From NCBI GenBank assembly GCA_963611355.1, contig CAVDRM010000031.1, positions 1 to 28,880 of the forward strand: a DNA stretch of 28,880 nucleotides. Direction: 5' to 3'. Both the position numbers and the translations under genes were made by a program. The stretch comes from CAVDRM01 sp963611355 (GTDB taxonomy: Bacteria > Bacillota > Clostridia > Christensenellales > Aristaeellaceae). The notes under the pieces are model-generated. The model was not told where the DNA came from, made no database searches, and saw nothing but the letters and a program-made list of their open reading frames with translations. Numbering within the stretch: position 1 is the first letter of the stretch; each line of letters starts with the position of its first letter. This document shows, piece by piece, positions 15,543 to 22,479 of this stretch.

Positions 15543-16828
15543 TTTCTCAGCCCCTTCGGATAATGATTCTTGATTTGCCCCTCCGAAGCCTTGCCATAGC
15601 CCAGCGGCAGGCCGTCAAAGGTGAGGGCGGCAAAGCCGCGCACAGTTTCCGGCGCGGGCAGCGTCTCGCCATGCAGGTACAGCCTCGCCTGCTCCTCATT
15701 CAGCGGGACGGTCTGCAAAAAGCCGTCCGACACCGCAAGCGCGTGGTCGGGCAGGAAGGTTCTGCCCTTCATTGCGCCCAAGTGCAGGCCGAGCCGCAGC
15801 ACCCTGATTTTGTCCAGCGGCGGCAAAAAGGCGGGGACTTCGATGATGCGCCCGGCAAGCACACCGTTTGCGGCATGCGGCGCGGCGGCATATTCCGCCA
15901 AAAACCGCTCCGCGATGCACCCTTCCTCCTTCGGCGGGGCGGGACAGCGCCACGGCACGCGCCTTTCGGGGCTTCCGCTTTTTTCCAGCAGGGCGACAAA
16001 ATGCCCCTCGCCGCGGGTTCGGTGCGGCCAGATGTGCAGCATGCCGTCTGAAGCGGGCGGCAGACCGTTCAGAGAAAAGGGAACGAGCGAAAATTCGGGG
16101 TGCAGCGCCAGAAAGCGGGCTATCTGCTCATCGTTTTCCGTGCGGTTGAAGGTGCAGGTGCTGTACACCATGCGCCCGCCGGAGCGAAGCATGGCCGCGG
16201 CAGCCTCCAGAATGCTCCTCTGACGCGCCGCGCAGCCCTCCGGCGACTGCGCCGTCCATTCCCCCGCAGCCTCCGGATGCCGCCGAAACATGCCCTCGCC
16301 GCTGCACGGCGCATCCACCAGAATCCTGTCAAACACATGCGGCCACCGCGCCGCCAGCATATCCGGCGCCGCGCAGGTCACGACGGCGTTCGGGATACCC
16401 AAGCGCTCGATATTGGAGGAAAGCGCCTGCGCACGGGCGGGGTTTATCTCGTTGGCGACGAGCGTTCCGCCCCTGAGCCGCGCCGCCATCTGCGTGGACT
16501 TTCCGCCGGGAGCCGCGCACAAATCCAGCACCGCGTCATCTTCCCGCACATCCAGCGCGGCGGCGGCCGCCATTGCACTGGGCTCCTGTAAATAAAACGC
16601 GCCCGCCGTATGCTGAACGGATGCGCCGAGCAGAGATTCGGCCGGTATGTAATAGGCGTTTTCCGCCCAGGGGACGGCCTCCAGCGCCTCTTTGGGCGGA
16701 ACAGTCCGCTTCCTTGGGTTCATGCGGACGGCACGAAAATAAGGCGCCTGCAGAGCGTTTAAAAACGTCTCCGCCTCAGCGCCCAGCATCTCCCTCATCT
16801 GTTGTTCAAACGCGGCAGGCAGCTTCAT
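15539..16828 (-). CDS. RsmB/RsmF-type rRNA cytosine-C5 methyltransferase
   Basis: A 429-residue NOL1/NOP2/sun family RNA methyltransferase. It has a small N-terminal RNA-binding part (1-75), a SAM-binding motif LDLCAAPGGKSTQMA (101-115), and the two catalytic cysteines Cys175 (DAPCSGEGMF) and Cys225 (YSTCTFNRTEND). The extra C-terminal region (about 290-429) is like the RsmF C-terminal and PUA-like domains, so 16S rRNA m5C is the likely target. The ATG overlaps the stop of the upstream gene (ATGA), and the stop overlaps the vanY-like start, so it sits inside a coupled operon. Confidence 0.92.
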   Translation of the reverse strand: MKLPAAFEQQMREMLGAEAETFLNALQAPYFRAVRMNPRKRTVPPKEALEAVPWAENAYYIPAESLLGASVQHTAGAFYLQEPSAMAAAAALDVREDDAVLDLCAAPGGKSTQMAARLRGGTLVANEINPARAQALSSNIERLGIPNAVVTCAAPDMLAARWPHVFDRILVDAPCSGEGMFRRHPEAAGEWTAQSPEGCAARQRSILEAAAAMLRSGGRMVYSTCTFNRTENDEQIARFLALHPEFSLVPFSLNGLPPASDGMLHIWPHRTRGEGHFVALLEKSGSPERRVPWRCPAPPKEEGCIAERFLAEYAAAPHAANGVLAGRIIEVPAFLPPLDKIRVLRLGLHLGAMKGRTFLPDHALAVSDGFLQTVPLNEEQARLYLHGETLPAPETVRGFAALTFDGLPLGYGKASEGQIKNHYPKGLRK

Positions 16829-17583
16829 GCCCGATTCCCGCCCTGATGCTCATCCGGCGGCAGCACGGGCGCATAGAACGCTTCCTGCCTGTCGACCGCC
16901 GGCGGCAGACCGTCCAGCATGACCTCGTCCTCCTCCGCCCGGTTGAGCCGCTCACGCACGGCCAGCCACGCGCCGCTCAAGCCCTGCCGACGGCGCTCGC
17001 TGCGGCGCTTCCGCTCCTTCGGCTGCTGCACGGCGGGCTTTTTCGGCTCGTAAAGCTCTTCCCAATACAGGGGGCTTTCCTGCCTTTTCTGCGCCGCAGG
17101 CGCGGGGTTCGATGTCATCTGCGTCCATATGGGCGGCATGTCTGCCGCTGTCTGCGGCGCACTCTCCTCCGTCCATGGGACGTTTGGAACGGGCGGCGGC
17201 TCTTCCGCCCATGGCCCTGCTTCCTCCGTTTGCAGGTTTCCGTCCGCAAATCGGCGGCCGCTCTCCTTCCGCTGTTCGATGCCTGCCACGCCCTCTGCAT
17301 AGCCCTTCGTAAACAGGCGCTCCTCCCTGCCTTTCAGACGGCGCCTGAACTTTTGCCGCCATGCGCGCCAGATGAGATAAGGCCGCCAGCGCACCATCCA
17401 CACGGCAAAGTCGCCCGCCACGCCGAGCACAATCAGCAGGATGAGGATGTGCAGCCAATGCTCGCCCATCCAGGTCAGCAGGCCGCTGCCCGTGCCCTCG
17501 GAAAAGAAGGCCAGCAGGTTCTGAAGCAGCCTGCGAAGCCAGCCGAACAGGAACGTAATCAGCGTTCTGGCAAATGTATTCAT
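16825..17583 (-). CDS. Uncharacterised membrane protein in the cdaA operon
   Basis: A 252-residue protein not recognised by family. Residues 1-28 are hydrophobic and amphipathic, and about 40-62 form a clear membrane helix (HWLHILILLIVLGVAGDFAV). A basic region follows (RAWRQKFRRRLKGREERL), then a long Pro/Glu-rich low-complexity part and another basic patch, which looks like an intrinsically disordered cytoplasmic tail. The start overlaps the cdaR stop and the stop overlaps the rsmF-like start, both as ATGA. Its fixed place between cdaR and the methyltransferase gene suggests co-expression, but no function can be assigned. Confidence 0.75.
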   Translation of the reverse strand: MNTFARTLITFLFGWLRRLLQNLLAFFSEGTGSGLLTWMGEHWLHILILLIVLGVAGDFAVWMVRWRPYLIWRAWRQKFRRRLKGREERLFTKGYAEGVAGIEQRKESGRRFADGNLQTEEAGPWAEEPPPVPNVPWTEESAPQTAADMPPIWTQMTSNPAPAAQKRQESPLYWEELYEPKKPAVQQPKERKRRSERRRQGLSGAWLAVRERLNRAEEDEVMLDGLPPAVDRQEAFYAPVLPPDEHQGGNRA

Positions 17584-18665
17584 TCGCTCGTTTCTCCGAC
17601 AGGCCCTATCTGCACGGTGATATACACCTTATACGTGCTCATATACACATTCTTGCTCGGCTTATCCAGCGAAATGGCGGCGACGATGGAGGAGGTCGCA
17701 TCCGTGATGTCGATAACGCCCGCCAGATAGACAGCGTCCATCTCGCTCTCCGTGCGGAAGGCGATGTCAACGACGGACGGCTCGACGCTGATGCTCTTCA
17801 CCTCATAGCCCGAAGGCGGCGTTCCCGTCAGCAGCCCTTCCGTGGAAACGGGCAGGGTATAGAGCGGATAGAAGGTCTGCTCCACCGTGACGGCATCCAG
17901 CAAAATGTTGCCGGCGGTTGTGCTGACGGTGATGCCGTCCATGTCGATGACCGCATCGGCGCGGTCGCACAGCACGAAGGGGACAGCCGTGCGCTCCGTC
18001 CCCGCCTCCAGGGACAGCCCGCTCACGTCATACAGCGCCTTGCAGCGCACGACATTCTCCACCTTGGATTTAGGCCCGGCGACGGACACATAGGTCGGGT
18101 CGGTCGAAGGCGTATCGCCGTAGAGCTGATCCGGCAGCTCGCCCGTCTCGGCCACGCGCACGGGGATGCGGGAGCGCACGACATACTCCTCCACCATCAC
18201 GGTCAGCTGCGAGACGGACATGCTCGTGACCGTGCCGTAGACGGAGCTTGAGGTGGCGATGACATTCAGCGTCTGCTCCCCCGCTGCCTTGATTTTGCTC
18301 AAATCCACGCGGACATTATAGTTCGCCGCCGTAACCTGGTTATAATATTTCTGCGGCACATCCACCTTGATGCGCACGTCGGTGAGGACGTCCTCCTCCA
18401 GACCGGACACCACGACAAAGCCGCTGCGCTGCAGCACATCCGCGTTGACGACGCTGATGGTGACGTCCGAGATGGTCTTGGAGCGCACGAGGGTATTGTC
18501 CTGAAGAATCAGCCCGCCCCAGAGACAGACGGCCAGAAACAGGCTCAGCAGCTTCCATGCCCAGTTGTGCAGGAGCATCAGCCAAAGGTGCTTGAACAGC
18601 TGCCGGACGGCGGCAAGGCGGGAGGGCGTCTTTCCCGTGTCCGTTTTATGCTCATGCTCAGACAT
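17580..18665 (-). CDS. cdaR: CdaR/YbbR-domain regulator of diadenylate cyclase
   Basis: A 361-residue protein with an N-terminal membrane helix (about 33-53, WKLLSLFLAVCLWGGLIL) and an extracytoplasmic part built of three or four YbbR-type beta-rich repeats (each with an ITVV- or VPF-like strand and a GL or GP turn). In Firmicutes CdaR binds CdaA and modulates c-di-AMP synthesis. An earlier in-frame start exists at 18707, but GGAGGG lies before ATG 18665. The start overlaps the cdaA stop by eight bases. glmM, which often follows cdaR in related genomes, is replaced here by an unknown membrane protein. Confidence 0.9.
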   Translation of the reverse strand: MSEHEHKTDTGKTPSRLAAVRQLFKHLWLMLLHNWAWKLLSLFLAVCLWGGLILQDNTLVRSKTISDVTISVVNADVLQRSGFVVVSGLEEDVLTDVRIKVDVPQKYYNQVTAANYNVRVDLSKIKAAGEQTLNVIATSSSVYGTVTSMSVSQLTVMVEEYVVRSRIPVRVAETGELPDQLYGDTPSTDPTYVSVAGPKSKVENVVRCKALYDVSGLSLEAGTERTAVPFVLCDRADAVIDMDGITVSTTAGNILLDAVTVEQTFYPLYTLPVSTEGLLTGTPPSGYEVKSISVEPSVVDIAFRTESEMDAVYLAGVIDITDATSSIVAAISLDKPSKNVYMSTYKVYITVQIGPVGETSE

Positions 18666-19512
18666 CAGACTTTTCCCTCCTTTTGAAGACGGAGCGCGCC
18701 GCCGCACGCAGGGGCGACGGCTTGTCGGCGTACAGGCCGGTCAGGGCGCGGGTCAGCCCCTCCGCATCCAGATGGCGCGTCATGCGGCCGTTTCGCGTCA
18801 TGGAGATGATGCCCGTCTCCTCGGACACAATCAGGGCGACCGCATCGCTCATTTCGCTGATGCCCAGCGCAGCGCGGTGACGGGTGCCCAAATCGCGGGA
18901 AAGGCCGTGGGATTCGCTCAGGGACAGCACGCAGGCCGCCGCCACCACGCGCTGGCCGCGGATAATCACCGCGCCGTCGTGCAGGGGCGTGTTCGGCTCG
19001 AAAATGTTTTCCAAAAGCGGCGCGGAAATGATGGAATCTATCTGCGTGCCGGTCTCGATGATGTCCTTGAGGCCGCTCTTTTGCTCAAACACAATCAGCG
19101 CGCCCACACGCCGCTTGGACAGGCGCAGGCAGCACTGCGTGATTTCCTCCACGATGCGCGCATTCTCGCTCTTCTTGTCGCGCAGACGGTCGATTTTCGT
19201 GCCCAGGCCGAGCTGCTCCAGGGCGCGGCGCAGCTCCGGCTGAAACAAAATCACCAGCACCAGGGCGCCGCTGTTCAAAACCGTGCGGAGCAGCCAGTTC
19301 AGCGCGGTCAGCCCCACAAGACCGGAAGCATAGCTGGCGACGATGAGGATAAAAAGCCCCTTCAAAACCTGAATGGCGCGGGTTTGGCGGGTCAGCATGA
19401 CCAGCTCATACAGAAGAAAAGCGACAATCAGAATGTCCAGCCAGTCCACGGGACCGGGACGATGGAAGATATTCCAGACAAACAGCTGAATGTCGTCCCA
19501 CAGCGCTGACAT
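18658..19512 (-). CDS. cdaA: Membrane diadenylate cyclase CdaA
   Basis: A 284-residue enzyme that makes c-di-AMP from two ATP. Three membrane helices (about 25-41, 50-68 and 80-92) are followed by a short coil and the DAC domain (about 110-255). The catalytic motifs are DGA at 179-181 (PLHDGAVII) and RHR at 211-213 (GTRHRAALG). Starts at 19536 (ATG) and 19539 (TTG) are possible, but the -10 TATAAT at 19551-19556 would leave almost no leader. ATG 19512 has GAGG six bases upstream and is preferred. It is the first gene of an operon of five overlapping genes. c-di-AMP controls potassium and osmolyte balance and indirectly cell-wall stress. Confidence 0.95.
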   Translation of the reverse strand: MSALWDDIQLFVWNIFHRPGPVDWLDILIVAFLLYELVMLTRQTRAIQVLKGLFILIVASYASGLVGLTALNWLLRTVLNSGALVLVILFQPELRRALEQLGLGTKIDRLRDKKSENARIVEEITQCCLRLSKRRVGALIVFEQKSGLKDIIETGTQIDSIISAPLLENIFEPNTPLHDGAVIIRGQRVVAAACVLSLSESHGLSRDLGTRHRAALGISEMSDAVALIVSEETGIISMTRNGRMTRHLDAEGLTRALTGLYADKPSPLRAAARSVFKRREKSDV

Positions 19513-19550
19513 AAGCGGCCTCATCCTCACTTTCATCAATCTCAGCTTCC

Positions 19551-19579
19551 ATTATACAACATTCGGCCGCCGCTTTACA
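19551..19579 (-). promoter_or_regulatory. Promoter of the cdaA operon
   Basis: Perfect TATAAT on the minus strand (19556-19551). The -35 region is poor (TGTAAA at 17 bases). The predicted start near 19544 lies about 32 bases before the chosen cdaA start codon. Confidence 0.5.
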
Positions 19580-19640
19580 GCCCTTGACGCCGCAAATTCA
19601 AAAAACTTTTGCAAATTTTTCACAGCTGAAAGCACCTTTT

Positions 19641-19680
19641 GCAAAAAGCGCCCCGCACCGGAGCATAAAGGGTGCGGGGC
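19641..19680 (-). terminator. Terminator of hpf
   Basis: Minus-strand stem CCCCGCACC/GGTGCGGGG (19679-19671 with 19659-19651), followed by CGCTTTTTGC. It separates hpf from the cdaA promoter. Confidence 0.85.
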
Positions 19681-19706
19681 GAAAAGAACCAACGATAGCA
19701 TGATGC

Positions 19707-20246
19707 TCAGGCTTCCGGCTCCAGGAGGCCCAGATTTCCGTCATTGCGCAGATACAGGACGTTGGTGCGGTCGGTCTCCGCGTTGACGAAGACGAAGAAC
19801 GCATGGCCCAGCAGCTCCATCTGCAGCGCCGCATCCTCCACGGACATGGGGCGCACGGGGAAGGTCTTGTGGCGGACGATTTTGCGCTCGCCCTCGCCGT
19901 ACACGGCGGGGTCCTCGATGAATTCGGGCGTTTCGTCCGCATACGCGCCCTCGCGCAGGCGCTTTTCCAGCTTCGTGCGGTGGCGCAGAATCTGCCGCTC
20001 CAGCTTGGCCAGCGCGCTGTCGATGCTCATGAACAGGTTATCCGAATTGGACGATTCGGCGCGCAGGGTCGTGCCGTTCAGCGGCACGGTGATTTCACAG
20101 ATACGCTGGTCGCGCTCGCGGCGCAGGCGCACATACATCTCCGTATCGGGCTTTAAATAGCGCTCCATCGTGGCGGTCTTTTTCATGATGCGGTTGGTGA
20201 TGCCGGGCGTCACGACCATGTTTTTCGCGGTGATGGTGGTCTTCAT
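19707..20246 (-). CDS. hpf: Long-form ribosome hibernation promoting factor
   Basis: A 179-residue long HPF. Residues 1-100 form the ribosome-binding domain (beta-alpha-beta-beta-beta-alpha; CEITVPLNGTTLRAE and NLFMSIDSALAKLERQILRHR), and about 120-179 form the C-terminal dimerisation domain (IVRHKTFPVRPMSVEDAALQMELLGHAFFVF) that pairs 70S ribosomes into 100S in Firmicutes. The frame is open to 20411, but AGGAG eight bases before ATG 20246 and the family N-terminus MKTTITAKNM fix the start. A weak promoter candidate on the minus strand is TTGTTG (20347-20342), 16 bases, TATACA (20325-20320). A GCGGC/GCCGC hairpin lies in the leader. Confidence 0.94.
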   Translation of the reverse strand: MKTTITAKNMVVTPGITNRIMKKTATMERYLKPDTEMYVRLRRERDQRICEITVPLNGTTLRAESSNSDNLFMSIDSALAKLERQILRHRTKLEKRLREGAYADETPEFIEDPAVYGEGERKIVRHKTFPVRPMSVEDAALQMELLGHAFFVFVNAETDRTNVLYLRNDGNLGLLEPEA

Positions 20247-20412
20247 TGGGGTCACTCCTCTCAATCGGGTATCCATTTTTTCAAGGCGCGGCTTCGGCCG
20301 CTCTTCTCTCTCGCCCTTCTGTATAGTTTGTTCGACATATTCAACAAAAATCCTGCTTTGAATTGTCAAGTTCCCGATTTTTTTCCGGACGCTCCCCCAG
20401 CCCCCGAACACG

Positions 20413-21774
20413 TTAGCCGACCAGCCCCTGGATGAGTATCAGCAGTATCAGCACGGGCAGCACCCATTGGAAGTAGGGCTTTAACATGCGGGCGATTTTG
20501 ATGCCCCTGCCTTGATTGGCCTCCTCCAGATACCTGTCAAAGCCCCAGCCCCATTTGCACACGCAGAACAGCAGATAGACCAGCGAGCCGATGGGCAGCA
20601 GCAGGCTGCTGACGAGGAAGTCCTCCGCGTCCAGCACGGTGCGCCCGCCGGGGAAAACAAGGCCGCTCCAGATGTTGTAGCCGAACACGCAGGGCAGGCT
20701 CAGAACCGCCAGCAGGACGCCGTTGACGATTGCCGCCTTTTTCCTGGAAATGCCGAAGGTGTCCATGCAGATGGCGAGAATGTTTTCAAGCACAGCAAGC
20801 ACGGTTGAAAAGCTGGCGAAAAGCATGAACAGGAAGAACAGCGTCCCCCAGACGCGCCCGCCGCTCATGTTCACGAACACGTTCGGCAGGGTCATAAAAA
20901 TCAGCGACGGCCCCTGGTTTGCCTGAACGCCGTAGGAAAAGCAGGCGGGGAAGATGATGGTGCCGGCCATCAGCGCCACGAAGGTATCCAGCGCGCAGAT
21001 GCGCATGGCTTCGCCGGTGAGCGCTCCCTCCCTGCTCATGTAGCTGCCGAATATCTCCATCGCGCCGATGCCGAGGCTCAGGGTGAAGAACGCCTGATTC
21101 ATGGCGTCCGTGATAAGGCTCTGCAAGCCGTTTTCGCGGATGGTTTCCAGGGACGGCAGCAGGTAAAAGCACATACCCTCGGCCGCGCCGGACAACGTCA
21201 GGCTGTGGACGGCCAGAATCACAATCAGCGCCAGCAGGGCGAGCATCATGCCCTTGGAGACGCGCTCCAGCCCCTTTTGCAGGCCGAAGCTGCACACGGC
21301 AAAGCCCGCCAGCACGACCAGCTCCGTCACCAGCGCCATTTCCTTGGGCGAGGACAGCAGCGCGCCGAACACGCCCTCGGCGGCCTCCGCGCTCATGCCC
21401 TCATAGAAGGCGCCGGTCATAAATTTCCAGAAGTACGAGGTCATCCAGCCCGTGACGGTGGTGTAGTACATCATCAGCAGATAGCACCCAAGCAGGCAGA
21501 ACCACCCGTGAATGTGCCACTTCTGCCCCGGCTTTTCCAGCGCTTTGTAGGCCAGCACTGCGCTCTTTCCGCTGGCTCTGCCGACGGCCAGCTCCATCGT
21601 CAGAACCGGCACGCCCATGATAAGAAGGCAGATTAGGTACACCAATACGAAGTAGCCGCCGCCGTTTTTGCCCGCGATGTAGGGAAAGCGCCACACATTG
21701 CCGATGCCGATGGCGCAGCCCGCGCTCACCAGCAGAAAGCCCAGCCGGGACCTGAAGGATTCTCGTTGCTCCAT
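20413..21774 (-). CDS. Sodium:amino-acid symporter, NSS (SNF) family
   Basis: A 453-residue transporter with 11 or 12 hydrophobic segments and the NSS signature near the N-terminus, SAGCAIGIGNVWRFPYIAG (helix 1, sodium and substrate site), plus NGGGYFVLVYL and the FFTLSLGIGAME segment of helix 6. Bacterial NSS proteins (LeuT, MhsT, TnaT, Tyt1) carry hydrophobic or aromatic amino acids with sodium. AAAGGAG lies about 11 bases before the ATG. The gene is preceded by a T-box leader and its own promoter. The specifier of that leader reads UUC, so phenylalanine, or aromatic acids in general, is the inferred substrate. No clear terminator is visible between its stop and hpf. Confidence 0.93.
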   Translation of the reverse strand: MEQRESFRSRLGFLLVSAGCAIGIGNVWRFPYIAGKNGGGYFVLVYLICLLIMGVPVLTMELAVGRASGKSAVLAYKALEKPGQKWHIHGWFCLLGCYLLMMYYTTVTGWMTSYFWKFMTGAFYEGMSAEAAEGVFGALLSSPKEMALVTELVVLAGFAVCSFGLQKGLERVSKGMMLALLALIVILAVHSLTLSGAAEGMCFYLLPSLETIRENGLQSLITDAMNQAFFTLSLGIGAMEIFGSYMSREGALTGEAMRICALDTFVALMAGTIIFPACFSYGVQANQGPSLIFMTLPNVFVNMSGGRVWGTLFFLFMLFASFSTVLAVLENILAICMDTFGISRKKAAIVNGVLLAVLSLPCVFGYNIWSGLVFPGGRTVLDAEDFLVSSLLLPIGSLVYLLFCVCKWGWGFDRYLEEANQGRGIKIARMLKPYFQWVLPVLILLILIQGLVG

Positions 21775-21859
21775 ATGCCTGTGTCTCCTTTTTGTGTGAT
21801 GGCTTCGCCGCGCAGAAAGCCGGCGGCCGCTCCGCTGTCTTCAAGCGGAAGAAGGAATG

Positions 21860-21900
21860 AAAAAACGCTCCGCGCACCTGACAAACAGGCGCATGGGGCG
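21860..21900 (-). terminator. Regulatory terminator of the T-box leader
   Basis: On the minus strand a long imperfect stem (21900-21866, core GCGCCTG with CAGGTGCGC) is followed by six T (21865-21860). It sits directly after the T-box element and is the expected alternative to the antiterminator. Confidence 0.8.
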
Positions 21901-22133
21901 TCAAGAACAATCAACGCTGTACCACCCATGTTCGGCAGACGGTTTTGTCTGCCCTCTCGGAGCTCCTTAACGCGGACGACGGCGGAAACTACACACGGGA
22001 AAACCGCCCGCTTCATCTCCGCGGCTTGGAAGCGAATGCCCCGCTCACGTCCCGCAAGGCGGCTTTCAGCCGGTGACCGCCTCTCTCTTTCGGAACGGCT
22101 GGCGTGCGGGGGTTGTTCTTCCGCAATGCCGTT
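21860..22133 (-). promoter_or_regulatory. T-box leader (tRNA-Phe-type) of the NSS transporter
   Basis: Read on the minus strand. Stem I has the AGAGAG motif (22086-22081) before an apical GGCGG/CCGCC stem containing GGCTGAAAG, as in T-boxes. Lower down, CCCCGC pairs with GCGGGG and GGAAG pairs with CTTCC, leaving a loop whose 3' strand is CATTCG. The best specifier is UUC (22036-22034) followed by a purine, giving Phe. The antiterminator core GGGTGGTACAGCG (21927-21915) matches the T-box consensus, and its TGGT bulge suits a tRNA ending ACCA, as expected for tRNA-Phe. A terminator follows at 21860-21900. Uncharged tRNA-Phe should allow read-through into the symporter gene. Confidence 0.85.
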
Positions 22134-22139
22134 GCGGGG

Positions 22140-22168
22140 ATTGTATCACCATCCGAGCCAAAAGTCAA
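22140..22168 (-). promoter_or_regulatory. Promoter of the T-box/NSS transporter unit
   Basis: Minus-strand TTGACT (22168-22163), 17-base spacer, TACAAT (22145-22140), with TGA directly before the -10. Strong sigma-A promoter just upstream of T-box stem I. Confidence 0.8.
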
Positions 22169-22197
22169 CGGGCGGGCAAGCGGCTCTCCCTCCGCAC

Positions 22198-22467
22198 AAA
22201 AAGAGAGCCCCCTGCGGGGCTCCCAGACTGTCAAAAAAGTCCGCAGACATTCTTGGGGATGCATGAAGGGGCCGCTGCCCCTTCATTTTATATCGTATCG
22301 ACCGGCTTTGCCGGTCGTGCGGGGCGATTTTTCGGAGCGTCAGCGCAGAAAAATCATTTCCGCAGCCTTGCCATGCAGGATGAAGTGCTTCATCCTGCAT
22401 GGAGCGTGTCAAAAACGCAGTTTTTTGACACGCAGAGAGCCCCCTGCGGGGCTCCCTCTCTGCGTGT
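22198..22467 (-). repeat. Block of hairpins, dispersed repeat copy 2, downstream of the Ig-protein gene
   Basis: Chain of inverted repeats between the Ig-protein stop and the transporter promoter. Arms: 22428-22439 with 22456-22467 (12 bp); 22404-22415 with 22422-22433 (12 bp); 22373-22385 with 22388-22400 (13 bp, two-base centre); GACCGGC/GCCGGTC 22300-22316; ATGAAGGGGC/GCCCCTTCAT 22263-22286; GAGCCCC/GGGGCTC 22205-22222. The last one reads as a minus-strand terminator with a T-run at 22202-22198. A 22-base sequence is duplicated directly at 22203-22224 and 22435-22456. The part 22228-22286 is the inverted near-copy of 60-123. No coding potential. Confidence 0.75.
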
Positions 22468-22479
22468 TAAGCATTTACC

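Noticed and set aside
16573..17730. 385-codon plus-strand frame opposite the rsmF-like and membrane protein genes
   Set aside because: It is antisense to an overlapping minus-strand operon with ATGA junctions. No motif is seen.
21766..22266. 166-codon plus-strand frame between the transporter and the hairpin block
   Set aside because: It is antisense to the T-box leader and promoter and runs into the dispersed repeat. There is no ribosome site.
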